Below are positions 7,704 through 16,753 of a DNA stretch of 64,000 nucleotides, in pieces. This stretch comes from Undibacterium paludis (lineage in GTDB: Bacteria > Pseudomonadota > Gammaproteobacteria > Burkholderiales > Burkholderiaceae_D): positions 62,001-126,000 of the forward strand of contig NZ_JAKZHX010000006.1 in the NCBI RefSeq assembly GCF_022568815.1. Direction: 5' to 3'. The notes beneath the pieces are model-generated. The model saw only the letters and a list, made by a program, of their open reading frames with translations. It had not been told where the DNA came from and searched no databases. Every line of letters begins with the position of its first letter. Position 1 is the stretch's first letter. A program made the translations under genes and the position numbers.

Positions 7704-9992
7704 ATGCATGCCACGCGTAAACTCTGGACTTGGCTCGCCGTCATCTGTGTCCTGTCTTTCTCCGTCCTGGGTTGGGTCGGCACAGAAATTTACCTGACGG
7801 CGCCGCCTATTCCTAAACAAGTCGTTAGTGTCGATGGGACTGTCCTGTTTTCAGACGGACAGGTGCAACGAGGGCAAGAAGCCTGGCTGTCCGCCGGGGG
7901 ACAGCAATTAGGGACGGTATGGGGTCATGGCAGTTATGTCGCACCAGACTGGTCTGCCGACTGGTTGCATCGTGAATCGCTGGCCCTGCTGGAAATATGG
8001 GCGCAAAAAGAAGCCCGGACATCCTTTGATCAACTGAGTGTGGGGCGTCAGGCAGAACTGACGGCGCGACTCAAGCAAGAGATGCGACTCAATACTTACG
8101 ACCCTGCCAGCGATGTGATTACACTCAGTGTGGATCGTGCAAAGGCAATCGAGCATGTCGCACAACATTATATTGCCTTGTTTGGCAACGATCCTGCACT
8201 GGAAAAATTACGCGAGCAATATGCGATGAACCGTGGTTCTCTACCTGAAGCGCAGGACCTGCAAGCCTTACCCGCATTTTTCTTCTGGTCAGCATGGGCC
8301 GCCGCCACGGACAGACCAGGCGCTGCAAAACTTAGTTATACCAGTAACTGGCCGCACGAGCCCCTGGTTGACAACACACCGACAGCAGGTGCAGGCATCT
8401 GGTCCATTGCCAGCGTCATTTTAATGATCGCTGCTATTGCAGGCATGATTTTTTATCATTCAATCAGCAAGGAGGCTGGCGACCCAGCACCACCCAAGGC
8501 CGATCCTTTATTTGATCTGAAGCCAACTCCATCAATGAAAGCGACCAGAAAATATTTCTATGTGGTCATAGGGCTGATACTGGCTCAGGTAGGCATGGGA
8601 GTCATCACTGCCCATTATGCTGTTGAGGGACATAGTTTTTTTGGTTTTCCTTTGGCAGAGATACTGCCATTCACAGTCAGTCGCACGATACATACGCAAT
8701 TTGCCGTGCTGTGGATAGCCACTGCCTGGCTGGCAACGGGCCTGTATATCGCCCCTGCCATTTCGGGGCATGAGCCCAAGTTTCAAAAACTGGGCGTCAA
8801 TCTTTTGTTCTATGCCTTGCTCTTTATTGTGGTTGGTTCTACGGCGTTTGGCTGGCTGGGCAGCCTGCAGCACAAAGGCAATGAATTCAGTTTCTGGATA
8901 GGTAATCAGGGTCTGGAATTCACCAGCATGGGGCGTGTGTGGCAGATACTTTTGTTTGTTGGTTTGCTGTTCTGGGTGACTTTGCTGGGACGCGGTTTAT
9001 TGCCAGCCTTGAAAAAACCATCTGAGAGCCGCGGTCTGATTGCGATGGTGTTCCTGGCCGCCATGTGTATAGGTGGTTTCTATGCCACCTCACTGACCTG
9101 GGGACCGCACACGCATTATTCGATGATCGAGTACTGGCGCTGGTGGCTGGTGCATCTGTGGGTGGAAGGTTTCTTTGAAGTGTTTGCTACCGCTGTCATT
9201 GCCCTGTTGTTCACCCGCCTGGGCTTGATACATGCAGCAACAGCCAATAGCGCCATTATTCTGGAAACCATCGTCTTTCTGTTCGGTGGCATCCTGGGAA
9301 CCTTGCATCACCTGTACTTCACAGGCACGCCGACATTTGTCATCGCCATTGGCGCCATGTTCTCTGCCCTGGAGGTCGTGCCACTGGCAATGATAGGCGT
9401 GGAAGCTTTCCGCAACTATCAGCGTTCAAAGGCTGCTCCGTGGGTGCAGGCATACAAATGGTCGATACTGTGTTTTATCGCTGTCGGGTTCTGGAATACC
9501 GTTGGCGCGGGCTTGCTCGGATTTTCCATCAATACGCCGATCGCCCTGTACTACATGCAAGGCCTGAATATGACTGCCGCACATGGTCACGCGGCCTTGT
9601 TCGGTGTCTATGGCATGCTGGGCATAGGTCTGTTGCTGTTTTGCCTGAGAGGCTTGTCTGAGCGTGCCCTCTGGTCAGATAAATTATTGCAGGCCATGTT
9701 CTGGTTGCTCAATATTGGTCTGGCGATGATGGTGTTCATGTCCCTGGTGCCTGCAGGCATCTACCAGGCTGTCGCAAGTATTACCAAAGGCATGTGGTTT
9801 GCGCGCTCACCGGAGGTCATCCATTCACATTTCATGGAAACCCTGGTCTGGATGCGAGTTCCTGGCGACATCGTGTTTTCGATCGGTGTGGTTTGTCTGG
9901 CGCTATTTGCCATACGCATGCTTGCAGGCAGAAAAGGTATTGAGGCCAGTGCGGGCAATATAGCTTATGCGAAAGGCTCAGGTAAAGTTTAA
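7704..9992 (+). CDS. norZ: Quinol-dependent nitric oxide reductase (qNor)
   Basis: Single-subunit membrane enzyme that reduces NO to N2O with quinol electrons. The 762-residue length fits qNor: an N-terminal periplasmic domain fused to a 12-helix NorB core. The start at 7704 (MHATRKLWTWLAV) is preceded by AAGGAA at 7692-7697; the frame remains open to 7629. Haem and FeB ligands are visible in TIHTQFAVLW, YWRWWLVHLWVEGFFEV (His plus the FeB-site Glu), GTLHHLYFTGTP and AAHGHAALFG. It works downstream of NirK, removing the NO that enzyme makes; no nitrous oxide reductase is in the window. Regulation is probably by an FNR/Dnr-type activator and NsrR, given the two sites upstream. Confidence 0.95.
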   Translation: MHATRKLWTWLAVICVLSFSVLGWVGTEIYLTAPPIPKQVVSVDGTVLFSDGQVQRGQEAWLSAGGQQLGTVWGHGSYVAPDWSADWLHRESLALLEIWAQKEARTSFDQLSVGRQAELTARLKQEMRLNTYDPASDVITLSVDRAKAIEHVAQHYIALFGNDPALEKLREQYAMNRGSLPEAQDLQALPAFFFWSAWAAATDRPGAAKLSYTSNWPHEPLVDNTPTAGAGIWSIASVILMIAAIAGMIFYHSISKEAGDPAPPKADPLFDLKPTPSMKATRKYFYVVIGLILAQVGMGVITAHYAVEGHSFFGFPLAEILPFTVSRTIHTQFAVLWIATAWLATGLYIAPAISGHEPKFQKLGVNLLFYALLFIVVGSTAFGWLGSLQHKGNEFSFWIGNQGLEFTSMGRVWQILLFVGLLFWVTLLGRGLLPALKKPSESRGLIAMVFLAAMCIGGFYATSLTWGPHTHYSMIEYWRWWLVHLWVEGFFEVFATAVIALLFTRLGLIHAATANSAIILETIVFLFGGILGTLHHLYFTGTPTFVIAIGAMFSALEVVPLAMIGVEAFRNYQRSKAAPWVQAYKWSILCFIAVGFWNTVGAGLLGFSINTPIALYYMQGLNMTAAHGHAALFGVYGMLGIGLLLFCLRGLSERALWSDKLLQAMFWLLNIGLAMMVFMSLVPAGIYQAVASITKGMWFARSPEVIHSHFMETLVWMRVPGDIVFSIGVVCLALFAIRMLAGRKGIEASAGNIAYAKGSGKV

Positions 9993-10006
9993 CCGTTTAT
10001 TTAATG

Positions 10007-10040
10007 GGGAGGGTAAGAAATGCCTTCTCCCTGTATTTTC
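10007..10040 (+). terminator. Weak terminator or attenuator after norZ
   Basis: GGGAGGG can pair with TTCTCCC (two G-T pairs), followed by TGTATTTTC. The poor T-run suggests partial termination, leaving read-through into the DUF2249 gene. Confidence 0.35.
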
Positions 10041-10076
10041 TGACTGTTTTCATCTATATTAAAAAGGAGTTTTACC

Positions 10077-10340
10077 ATGGTTCATGATTGTTCTACACCC
10101 GTATTTACCGAAGGCGTGTATGCGTTTGATGCGCGTGGTGTTGCCAAGCGTTTTCGCCACGCAGCCATTTTTGGCGCCTTGTCCGCATTAAAGCAAGGGG
10201 AAACCATGCGCTTTTGCAATGATCATAATCCCTTGCCACTATTGGCACAGATCGAGCAGCACTTCGGTGCTGGCGTGAAAGTAGCGTATGTTTCCCATGA
10301 GCCGGGTGAGATCATTATTGATTTTCATGTGACCGCTTGA
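10077..10340 (+). CDS. DUF2249 domain protein
   Basis: A small cytoplasmic protein of 87 residues with the DUF2249 signature: the DARG motif (YAFDARGVAK), a central LSALKQGETMRF segment, and a HNPLPLLAQIEQHFG stretch matching the family's HEPLPL region. Family members often sit beside NO-related and denitrification genes; their biochemical role is not established. A good ribosome site (AAGGAG, about 10062) precedes the ATG. It lies 84 bp after norZ and 43 bp before a cupin gene, so it may be co-transcribed with norZ. Confidence 0.8.
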   Translation: MVHDCSTPVFTEGVYAFDARGVAKRFRHAAIFGALSALKQGETMRFCNDHNPLPLLAQIEQHFGAGVKVAYVSHEPGEIIIDFHVTA

Positions 10341-10383
10341 GTATGTGATCATTGTGCCGGCTTGCAATATGAGGAGAAATGAA

Positions 10384-10722
10384 ATGGCTACACCACATAT
10401 ACGTTCGGGAGAAATCACCAATTTGCTGACTCCTGAAGCGCAACTCATGACCTTGCCGGCACATGCCTTGTTCAAAGACGCACACCTGGAAGTCATGCAA
10501 ATGAATTTGTTGAAGGGGAAAAACCTGCCTTCACATCGTGTCAATGGCCCCATCACCATACAGTGCCTGTCCGGAGAGATGCAAATTGAATTGGAGGCAG
10601 GTGCGAAAGTTATGCACGCAGGTGACTTGCTGTATCTTGCCGCCGATTTGCCGCATGCGGTTCTGGCTGTCACTGATACGTCTTTTCTGGTGACAATAGT
10701 ATTGCTGAAACCTGTTGCTTGA
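10384..10722 (+). CDS. Small cupin-domain protein
   Basis: A 112-residue single-domain cupin. The start at 10384 (MATPHIRSG) is set by GAGGAG at 10371-10376; the frame opens at 10345 but has no ribosome site there. Cupin motif 1 is degenerate: LPSHRVNGPITIQCLSGEMQIEL keeps one His and no second metal-binding His. Motif 2 is GDLLYLAADLPHAVLA. Related small cupins often follow NO or oxidative-stress genes. Here it follows norZ and the DUF2249 gene. Function unknown; metal binding is doubtful. Confidence 0.78.
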   Translation: MATPHIRSGEITNLLTPEAQLMTLPAHALFKDAHLEVMQMNLLKGKNLPSHRVNGPITIQCLSGEMQIELEAGAKVMHAGDLLYLAADLPHAVLAVTDTSFLVTIVLLKPVA

Positions 10723-10854
10723 ACGATATTTCAGCTGATCATCTTTGTTACGCACTCTTACAGATTTCTGGTCATCTTATTTCCATGTGACCCCGTTATA
10801 TGACCATCGCTAGCGAAGGCTCAATGAAATCTGGATACGGAAAAGGAACTTATC

Positions 10855-11439
10855 ATGCATAACAAATTGATCTCTCTGCTCATTGCGAGCGTATTGGCTG
10901 CACCTGTTTTTGCACAGAATGCGGTCACAGATGTACAACGCAATGTCAGTCAACAGACACGTATAGAAGATGGCTTGAAATCAGGTCAGCTCAGCACCAA
11001 GGAAGCCGGCAAGCTCGAACGTGAACAAGCCGCGGTTTCGCGTGAAGAACAAAGGGCATTGAAAGATGGCAAACTCAGCCAGCGGGAAAAAAACAAGATA
11101 GACCGCATGCAGGACAAGGCCAGCGCCGATATTTATGCTGAAAAGCATGATGCACAGACGGGCAATCCCAATTCAGTATCAAGCAAACGCATGCAGGCCG
11201 ACGTGCAAAGAAATGTCAACCAGCAAAAGCGTATTGAAGCCGGTATCAAGAGTGACGAACTGACCAATCATGAAGTCGCCAAGCTGGAGAAGGGCCAGGC
11301 CAGGGTAGAACATAAAGAAGCCAATGCCGCACGAAATGGCCATATCAGTGCTGCTGAAGAGCGCAATATTCAGCATGCTGAAAACAAGCAATCCAGGAAA
11401 ATCCATAAAGAAAAAACGGACATGGACGTGCGTGGATAA
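10855..11439 (+). CDS. Secreted protein with two internal repeats and EF-hand-like loops
   Basis: A 194-residue exported protein. The signal peptide is residues 1-20 (ends PVFAQN) and AAGGAA precedes the ATG. The mature part holds two copies of a unit of about 75 residues, each starting VQRNV(S/N)QQ-RIE-G and containing LE-EQA or LE-GQA. Each unit has two short loops resembling degenerate EF-hands, such as LKDGKLSQREK and ARNGHISAAEE. The protein is highly charged and helical. I do not recognise a named family. It may be a periplasmic calcium-binding or chaperone-like protein, but that is inference. A terminator follows directly. Confidence 0.8.
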   Translation: MHNKLISLLIASVLAAPVFAQNAVTDVQRNVSQQTRIEDGLKSGQLSTKEAGKLEREQAAVSREEQRALKDGKLSQREKNKIDRMQDKASADIYAEKHDAQTGNPNSVSSKRMQADVQRNVNQQKRIEAGIKSDELTNHEVAKLEKGQARVEHKEANAARNGHISAAEERNIQHAENKQSRKIHKEKTDMDVRG

Positions 11440-11464
11440 AGTGAGTCTGTGAACCGGAGTTGTT

Positions 11465-11498
11465 AAACAAAGCTGGCGATGATCAGCTTTGTTTTTTT
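11465..11498 (+). terminator. Intrinsic terminator after the repeat protein
   Basis: An 11-bp stem, AAACAAAGCTG with CAGCTTTGTTT, an 8-nt loop and a T run. It may also serve the convergent xdhC-like gene on the other strand. Confidence 0.88.
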
Positions 11499-11535
11499 AT
11501 CTTGCTTGCCTACTAAAAAGTGATGAAGTGCATCA

Positions 11536-12582
11536 TCAGATCATGCAAGAGAATGTACTCATCTCTTGTTGTGACTGGCTGTCATGGATGGCTTTACCAA
11601 CTATGACAGGCATGCCCGCTGATTGGGGTATGCCATTCTTCAGCGCCACAATTTCTGCCATGATGGACAGGGCAATTTCTGCCGGGGTCTTGCTGCCTAT
11701 GTACAAGCCTGCTGGTCCGTGCAGGGTTTGCAGGGCAGATTCAGGGATGTCGAAATGGGTGTGCAGGCGTTCGCGCCTCTGCTGGCTGTTGCGGCGCGAG
11801 CCTATTGCGCCAACGTAGAAGGCATTTGATTGCAGGGCGTCGATGAGCGCCAGGTCATCAAGCTTGGGGTCATGCGTGAGGGCGATGACGGCGGTGCGGC
11901 TGTCGGGTTGCAGGCGCAGTATCAGGTCATCCGGCATTTCATCGCTGACGACTACGCCCGGCAATTGCCAGCTGGCGCGGTATTCTTCGCGCGGGTCGCA
12001 GACGATGACGGCAAAGCCCAGGCTCAGTGCAAACTGGCACAGGTAGCGCGACAGGTCACTGGCACCGATGACGATGATGCGGGCTTGCGGGCCAAGGTAG
12101 GTGATGAGCTTATGGTCATCGAGTCTGGGCAGGCCATCATAGTGGCCTGCCTGTAGTTGAGCATGGCCGGTCTGCAAATCGAGCGTGCGCTCGACGCTGC
12201 GGCGCTGTTCGCAGGCGAGCAGCAATTCATCGAGGCGGCTATGAGCTGATACTGGTTCCAGCACCAGCTCTACCGTGCCGCCGCAGGGCAGGCCAAAGCG
12301 GTGTGCCTGGTCGGCAGAGATGCCATAACGCAGTACCAGCGGCAGGCTGCCTGCGCAGACAGCCTGCACGCCTTCTTCGCGGATGCGGTGGATGAGGTCA
12401 TCTTCTATGCAGCCACCCGATACCGAGCCTACGGTTTCACCGCGCCCATTGATCGCCATCAGCGAGCCGGGTGGGCGTGGTGAAGAACCCCAGGTGCGCG
12501 CCACCGTGACCAGGATGACTTGCAAGTCTTGCGCATGCCATGCTAGCGCAGTGCGCAAGACCAGGGTATCGAGATTTTCCAT
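11536..12582 (-). CDS. XdhC/CoxI family molybdenum-hydroxylase maturation protein
   Basis: XdhC-type proteins bind molybdenum cofactor, promote its sulfuration and insert it into xanthine-dehydrogenase-family enzymes. The 348 residues show the N-terminal XdhC_CoxI domain (VTVARTWGSSPRPPGSLMAI and VSGGCIEDDLI) and a C-terminal Rossmann domain (LGPQARIIVIGASDLSRYL, then YVGAIGSRRNSQQRRERL). It is the third gene of the minus-strand series iorA-, iorB-, xdhC-like, so its client should be that enzyme. A 103-bp hairpin element lies between it and iorB and could affect its expression. Confidence 0.9.
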   Translation of the reverse strand: MENLDTLVLRTALAWHAQDLQVILVTVARTWGSSPRPPGSLMAINGRGETVGSVSGGCIEDDLIHRIREEGVQAVCAGSLPLVLRYGISADQAHRFGLPCGGTVELVLEPVSAHSRLDELLLACEQRRSVERTLDLQTGHAQLQAGHYDGLPRLDDHKLITYLGPQARIIVIGASDLSRYLCQFALSLGFAVIVCDPREEYRASWQLPGVVVSDEMPDDLILRLQPDSRTAVIALTHDPKLDDLALIDALQSNAFYVGAIGSRRNSQQRRERLHTHFDIPESALQTLHGPAGLYIGSKTPAEIALSIMAEIVALKNGIPQSAGMPVIVGKAIHDSQSQQEMSTFSCMI

Positions 12583-12622
12583 TGCTTAGACTTTTACTGA
12601 ATTGAGCTTTGCTTGAAGTTTA

Positions 12623-12735
12623 ATAGATAGGACTTACGCAAAATTGTCCCAACAAGGCGTAGCGACGAAGACAGTACTTTAGTACGGCTAGGAGCTACAA
12701 CGCAGTTGGGGCGGTTTTGCGAAAGTCCTAATAGA
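12623..12735. mobile_element. 103-bp MITE-like hairpin element with 5-bp target duplication
   Basis: The element spans 12628-12730. Its ends are inverted repeats TAGGACTTACGCAAAA and TTTTGCGAAAGTCCTA, and ATAGA flanks both sides (12623-12627 and 12731-12735), as expected for a target duplication. The interior folds on itself too: CCCAAC with GTTGGG, GTAGC with GCTAC, and AGTACT-T-AGTAC at the tip. There is no coding capacity. It sits in the gap between the iorB-like and xdhC-like genes. The mobilising transposase family is not identifiable from the window. Confidence 0.85.
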
Positions 12736-12737
12736 GC

Positions 12738-14999
12738 TTAGCTGACCTTGAATGGCAATTCACGCAAGCGCTTGCCACTGAGCCTGGCGACAGCATTGGC
12801 AAATGCTGGTGCCAGCGCTGGCAAGCCAGGTTCACCCATGCCAGTCGGTGCATCTGCACTGGGCACGATATGCACTGCAACCTGCGGCATATCAGTAATG
12901 CGTGGCACGACAAAATCACCAAAATTACTTTGCTCGACCACACCATCCTTGAGCGTAATCGCGGCACCCGGCAGGCACATCGACAAGCCCATCAATGCCG
13001 CGCCCTGCACCTGTGCTTCCACGGTTTTGGGATTGACAGCCAGGTTGCAGTGCACGCCAGCCGTTACCTTGTGCAACTTGGGCTGGCCATTCTTGATGGA
13101 CGCTTCGACGACATAGGCGACGATGGACGAGAAGGATTCATGCACAGCCACACCATAGGCACGGCCAGCAGGCAATTTCTTTTTGCCATAGCCAGATTTT
13201 TCTACCGCCAGCTCGAGTGCTGCCTTGTGCCGTGGATGCTTGTCGCCCATCAGTTTCAGGCGATAGGCTACCGGGTCTTGTTTGGTGGTCTGGGCAATTT
13301 CATCGAGCAGGGTTTCCATGACAAAGGCAGTATGGGTAGAACCCACGCTGCGCCACCACAGCACTGGCACATTGATCTTGGGATGATGTACGGACAGACG
13401 CATCGGCATCTCATACGGCTCTTTCATACCCTCGACTGCGGTTGCATCAACCCCATTCTTGACCATCATGCCTTCAAATGGTGTGCCGCCTACGATGGAC
13501 TGGCCGACGATGACATGGTCCCAGCCCAGGATGTTGCCCTGGGCATCAAAGCCTATGTCGGCCCTGTGTACATGCATGGGGCGGTAGTAGCCACCCTTGA
13601 CGTCATCCTCACGGCTCCACAGGGTGCGCACAGGCGCGTCCAGGCCCGCAGCGACTGCTGCCTTGGCGACCTGGCAGGCTTCCACCACATAATCACTGGT
13701 GGCAATCGCGCGGCGGCCAAAGCCGCCACCGGCCATCTGGGTATGCACGGCGATGTTTTCCGGCTTCAGGCCCAGTGTGGCAGAGGCGGCAAAACCGTCC
13801 AGGCCAGGCATTTGCGTGCCCATCCACAATTCTGCCTTGTCACCCTTGATGGCGACGGTGCAGTTCAAAGGCTCCATAGGCGTATGGGCCAGATAGGGGA
13901 AGACGAACTCGGCATTCAGCTTGTGCGGTGCTGTCGCGATCTTAGAGACATCGTCGTTGTACTTCAATGCGCCTTGCTGTTTGGCCAGTTCTTTATAACT
14001 CGCCAGTTGCTTCACGCTATCGACTTTTTCTACGCTGGCGAGATCCCATTCCAGCTTCAGCACATCGCGGGCCTGTTTGGCAGGCCAGTAGCCAGTGGCG
14101 ATCACGGCTACGCCCTCGCCACCACGGTCTGTCGGTACGCGCACTACTGCCTTGACACCCTTGATGGCCTTGGCTGCCGCATCATCAACAGACTTGAGCT
14201 TTGCACCAAATACCGGCGGGCGGGCGACTACGGCAGTCAGCATGCCGGGCAAGTGCATATCTATGCCAAAGTCCTGGGTGCCTGTTGATTTGGCCTGGGC
14301 ATCGAGGCGGCCTGTGGGTTTGCCTATCAGGCGGAAATTTTTTGGATCTTTGAGCGTGACTTTTTCTGGTACCGGCAATGCCATGGCCGCTTCGGCCAGT
14401 TCACCATAGCCGAGTTTTTTGCCACCTGGCCCAACAACAAAGCCTTTTTCTGTGCGCAGGGCAGAGGCATCTGCACCCCATTGCGTGGCCGCTGCCTGTA
14501 CCAGCATGGCACGGGTACGTGCGCCCAGCTCACGGTACTGGGTATAAGAATGGGCAATGGTGTTCGAGCCACCTGTCAAGTGCATGCCGAATGCCGGATC
14601 AACATAGGCCGGGTGGTTGCTGCCATTGGCGAATTTGACTTTTGACCAGTCAGCATCAAGTTCTTCTGCCAGTATCAGGGGCAGGGCGGTTTGCACACCC
14701 TGGCCAAATTCCAGGCGGTTAATCGTGACGGTGACCGTGCCATCCTTGGCAATCTGCACGAATGCGCCCGGCTGCTCGGTGGCTTTCAGACCAGAGGGCG
14801 CTTTGGCAGCATCCTGGGCTGTTGCCAGCAAGGGGTAGCAACCCAGGGCAAAGCCGCTGGCGGTGGCCATCTTCAAGAAGCTGCGGCGGCTCAGGCCGCC
14901 TGCGCTTGTTTCAGTGGTTGCAGAGGTTTCGGGGCTGTTCGATTGCAACAGGGATTGCAGATGGCGTGGCAGTTCATTCAAACGGGCTTCAAAATGCAT
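12738..14999 (-). CDS. Molybdopterin-binding aldehyde/isoquinoline oxidoreductase large subunit (IorB-like)
   Basis: Catalytic subunit of a two-subunit molybdenum hydroxylase, 753 residues, the usual IorB length. A twin-arginine export signal is visible near residues 37-60 (SRRSFLKMATASGF), though it follows an unusually long n-region. Domain-specific segments include QMAGGGFGRRA, WSREDDVKGGYYRPM, VLWWRSVGSTHTAFV and GMGEPGLPALAPA, which carries the active-site glutamate near the C-terminus. The 2Fe-2S subunit gene lies 14 bp upstream. The substrate, an aldehyde or N-heterocycle, cannot be read from the sequence. No c-type cytochrome partner gene is present next to it. Confidence 0.92.
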   Translation of the reverse strand: MHFEARLNELPRHLQSLLQSNSPETSATTETSAGGLSRRSFLKMATASGFALGCYPLLATAQDAAKAPSGLKATEQPGAFVQIAKDGTVTVTINRLEFGQGVQTALPLILAEELDADWSKVKFANGSNHPAYVDPAFGMHLTGGSNTIAHSYTQYRELGARTRAMLVQAAATQWGADASALRTEKGFVVGPGGKKLGYGELAEAAMALPVPEKVTLKDPKNFRLIGKPTGRLDAQAKSTGTQDFGIDMHLPGMLTAVVARPPVFGAKLKSVDDAAAKAIKGVKAVVRVPTDRGGEGVAVIATGYWPAKQARDVLKLEWDLASVEKVDSVKQLASYKELAKQQGALKYNDDVSKIATAPHKLNAEFVFPYLAHTPMEPLNCTVAIKGDKAELWMGTQMPGLDGFAASATLGLKPENIAVHTQMAGGGFGRRAIATSDYVVEACQVAKAAVAAGLDAPVRTLWSREDDVKGGYYRPMHVHRADIGFDAQGNILGWDHVIVGQSIVGGTPFEGMMVKNGVDATAVEGMKEPYEMPMRLSVHHPKINVPVLWWRSVGSTHTAFVMETLLDEIAQTTKQDPVAYRLKLMGDKHPRHKAALELAVEKSGYGKKKLPAGRAYGVAVHESFSSIVAYVVEASIKNGQPKLHKVTAGVHCNLAVNPKTVEAQVQGAALMGLSMCLPGAAITLKDGVVEQSNFGDFVVPRITDMPQVAVHIVPSADAPTGMGEPGLPALAPAFANAVARLSGKRLRELPFKVS

Positions 15000-15013
15000 G
15001 GTGGTTCTCCTGA

Positions 15014-15472
15014 TCAGGCCAAGGTGGATGCAGCGTCATGGATGGCTGCACGTATGCGCACATAGGTGCCACAGCGGCAGATATTGCCTGACATGGCAGC
15101 ATCGATATCGGCATCGCTGGGCTTTTTATTGGTTTTCAGCAAGGCGGTGGCACTCATGATCTGCCCACTTTGACAGTAACCACATTGGGCAACATCATGC
15201 TTGATCCAGGCGGCCTGCACTGCCTTGCCCACTTTGTCCTGGCCCACAGCTTCGATGGTGGTGATTTTTTGGCCCTCGACCGAAGAGATGGGGGTGATGC
15301 ACGAGCGTATCGCCTGGCCGTTCAGATGCACGGTGCAGGCACCGCACAATGCCGCACCACAGCCAAACTTGGTGCCAGTCAGGCCCAGGGTGTCGCGCAG
15401 CGCCCACAGTACGGGCGTGTCGGGCGCGACATCGACGCTGGTATTCTTGCCATTGATAGTTGAGTTGATCAT
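15014..15472 (-). CDS. 2Fe-2S subunit of the molybdenum hydroxylase (IorA-like)
   Basis: Electron-transfer subunit of 152 residues with two 2Fe-2S centres. The plant-type ferredoxin cluster uses Cys38, Cys43, Cys46 and Cys58 ([10 protein letters not shown]). The helical-domain cluster uses Cys97, Cys100, Cys132 and Cys134 ([14 protein letters not shown]). All eight ligands are present. It is the first gene of the operon and starts 14 bp before the IorB-like gene. An AraC regulator is transcribed divergently 268 bp away and is the likely controller. Confidence 0.94.
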   Translation of the reverse strand: MINSTINGKNTSVDVAPDTPVLWALRDTLGLTGTKFGCGAALCGACTVHLNGQAIRSCITPISSVEGQKITTIEAVGQDKVGKAVQAAWIKHDVAQCGYCQSGQIMSATALLKTNKKPSDADIDAAMSGNICRCGTYVRIRAAIHDAASTLA

Positions 15473-15740
15473 GAAAACCTCCAGGTAGGGGGGATTGTGC
15501 TTGACATCATTTTAATGAATGCGACTAGGTAGCAGTACTGCGTGCTGCCGCCATGTTTTATTTGTTATGCATTGTCTGCTCTTATGGCAATAAAGTGTTT
15601 GCCTGATTCAACGCATTTCTTGCCTGTTTCGACGAATGCCCGGCAGAATATGAAAAGCCAGCCATGAAGATGGTAGGCTATGAGAATTAAAAATGCACGC
15701 CTCAAAACAAGGCCACAGCACAGTAGCAAGGTACAAACCC

Positions 15741-16661
15741 ATGCAGAATCAATATTTATCGTCACCCGACTCTCTCCCAAGCCCAACACCAGTCCTGGCC
15801 GGACTGGTTGGCAACATCATTCAGGCCGATGGCGATTGCACCACACAGGTGCCGGGCCTGGTCATGGTCAGGCGCAGCAGGGTCACCGACCCCATGCCCT
15901 GCTTTTATGGCCTGGGCCTGGGCGTTACCGTACAGGGCAGCAAACGGGTGAACCTGGGGGATGAGGTATTTGACTATGTGCCTGGGCAATCCCTGGTCAC
16001 CTCGGTTGATTTGCCCGTGGTGTCGTATGTGACCGCTGCCAGTAAGGTGCAACCTTTTTTGGGCATGTACCTGGTACTCGATGCCCTGGCCATCACCCAG
16101 TGCGCCGCCAACATGAGCTTCACCACGCCACTGAAAGCCGCCAGCTCACTGGCCATGTCCGTCGTGACCATGGAGGATGGCCTGCTGGATGCCATCACCC
16201 GCCTCGTGCGCCTGCTCGATGAGCCGCAAATGATACCCATGCTGGCACCGCTGATACGGCAAGAGATCACCGTCCGCCTGCTCAATGGCGAGCACGGCCC
16301 GGTCTTGCGCCATCTGGTTACCGCTGGCTCACCAGGCCAGCAAATCGCCCGCGTCATCGCCTGGCTCAAACAAAATTACACCGAGGATGTTGCCATAGAC
16401 GAGCTCGCCAGCAAAGCCCACATGAGCGCCTCCACCTTCAGGCTGCACTTTCGCACCGTGGCGGGCATGAGCCCCTTGCAATATTTAAAACACCTGCGCC
16501 TGCAAAACGCCCGCCAGATCATGCTGGTCGAAGACATCGACGCCAGCAGCGCCGCCATCCGGGTAGGCTATGAAAGCGCATCCCAGTTCAGCCGTGAATA
16601 CACGCGCTTGTTTGGTGAGCCACCATTGCGCGATATCAGGCGTATGCGGCAGGCGATGTGA
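15741..16661 (+). CDS. AraC family transcription regulator
   Basis: A 306-residue regulator with an AraC_N-type ligand domain (about residues 30-185, including MPCFYGLGLGVTVQG and FDYVPGQSLVTSVDLPV) and two helix-turn-helix motifs at the C-terminus (VAIDELASKAHMSASTFRLHF and AAIRVGYESASQFSREYTRLFG). I chose the ATG at 15741, which has AAGGT before it; the frame is open from 15693. The subgroup is common next to alcohol and aldehyde oxidation genes. Divergent placement from the molybdenum hydroxylase operon suggests that it controls that operon. Confidence 0.9.
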   Translation: MQNQYLSSPDSLPSPTPVLAGLVGNIIQADGDCTTQVPGLVMVRRSRVTDPMPCFYGLGLGVTVQGSKRVNLGDEVFDYVPGQSLVTSVDLPVVSYVTAASKVQPFLGMYLVLDALAITQCAANMSFTTPLKAASSLAMSVVTMEDGLLDAITRLVRLLDEPQMIPMLAPLIRQEITVRLLNGEHGPVLRHLVTAGSPGQQIARVIAWLKQNYTEDVAIDELASKAHMSASTFRLHFRTVAGMSPLQYLKHLRLQNARQIMLVEDIDASSAAIRVGYESASQFSREYTRLFGEPPLRDIRRMRQAM

Positions 16662-16753
16662 ATTGCCTTTTGATTTGCCTGGCAGAAAGCAGTTTGTGGC
16701 AAATGGAGCGGTAATTGCACATGGCTGCTTTTGAAGTGAAACAAGCATGGTGG

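Noticed and set aside
12870..14288. A 472-codon open frame antisense to the IorB-like gene
   Set aside because: Low-complexity composition typical of a reverse-complement shadow, while the minus-strand gene is clearly a molybdenum hydroxylase.
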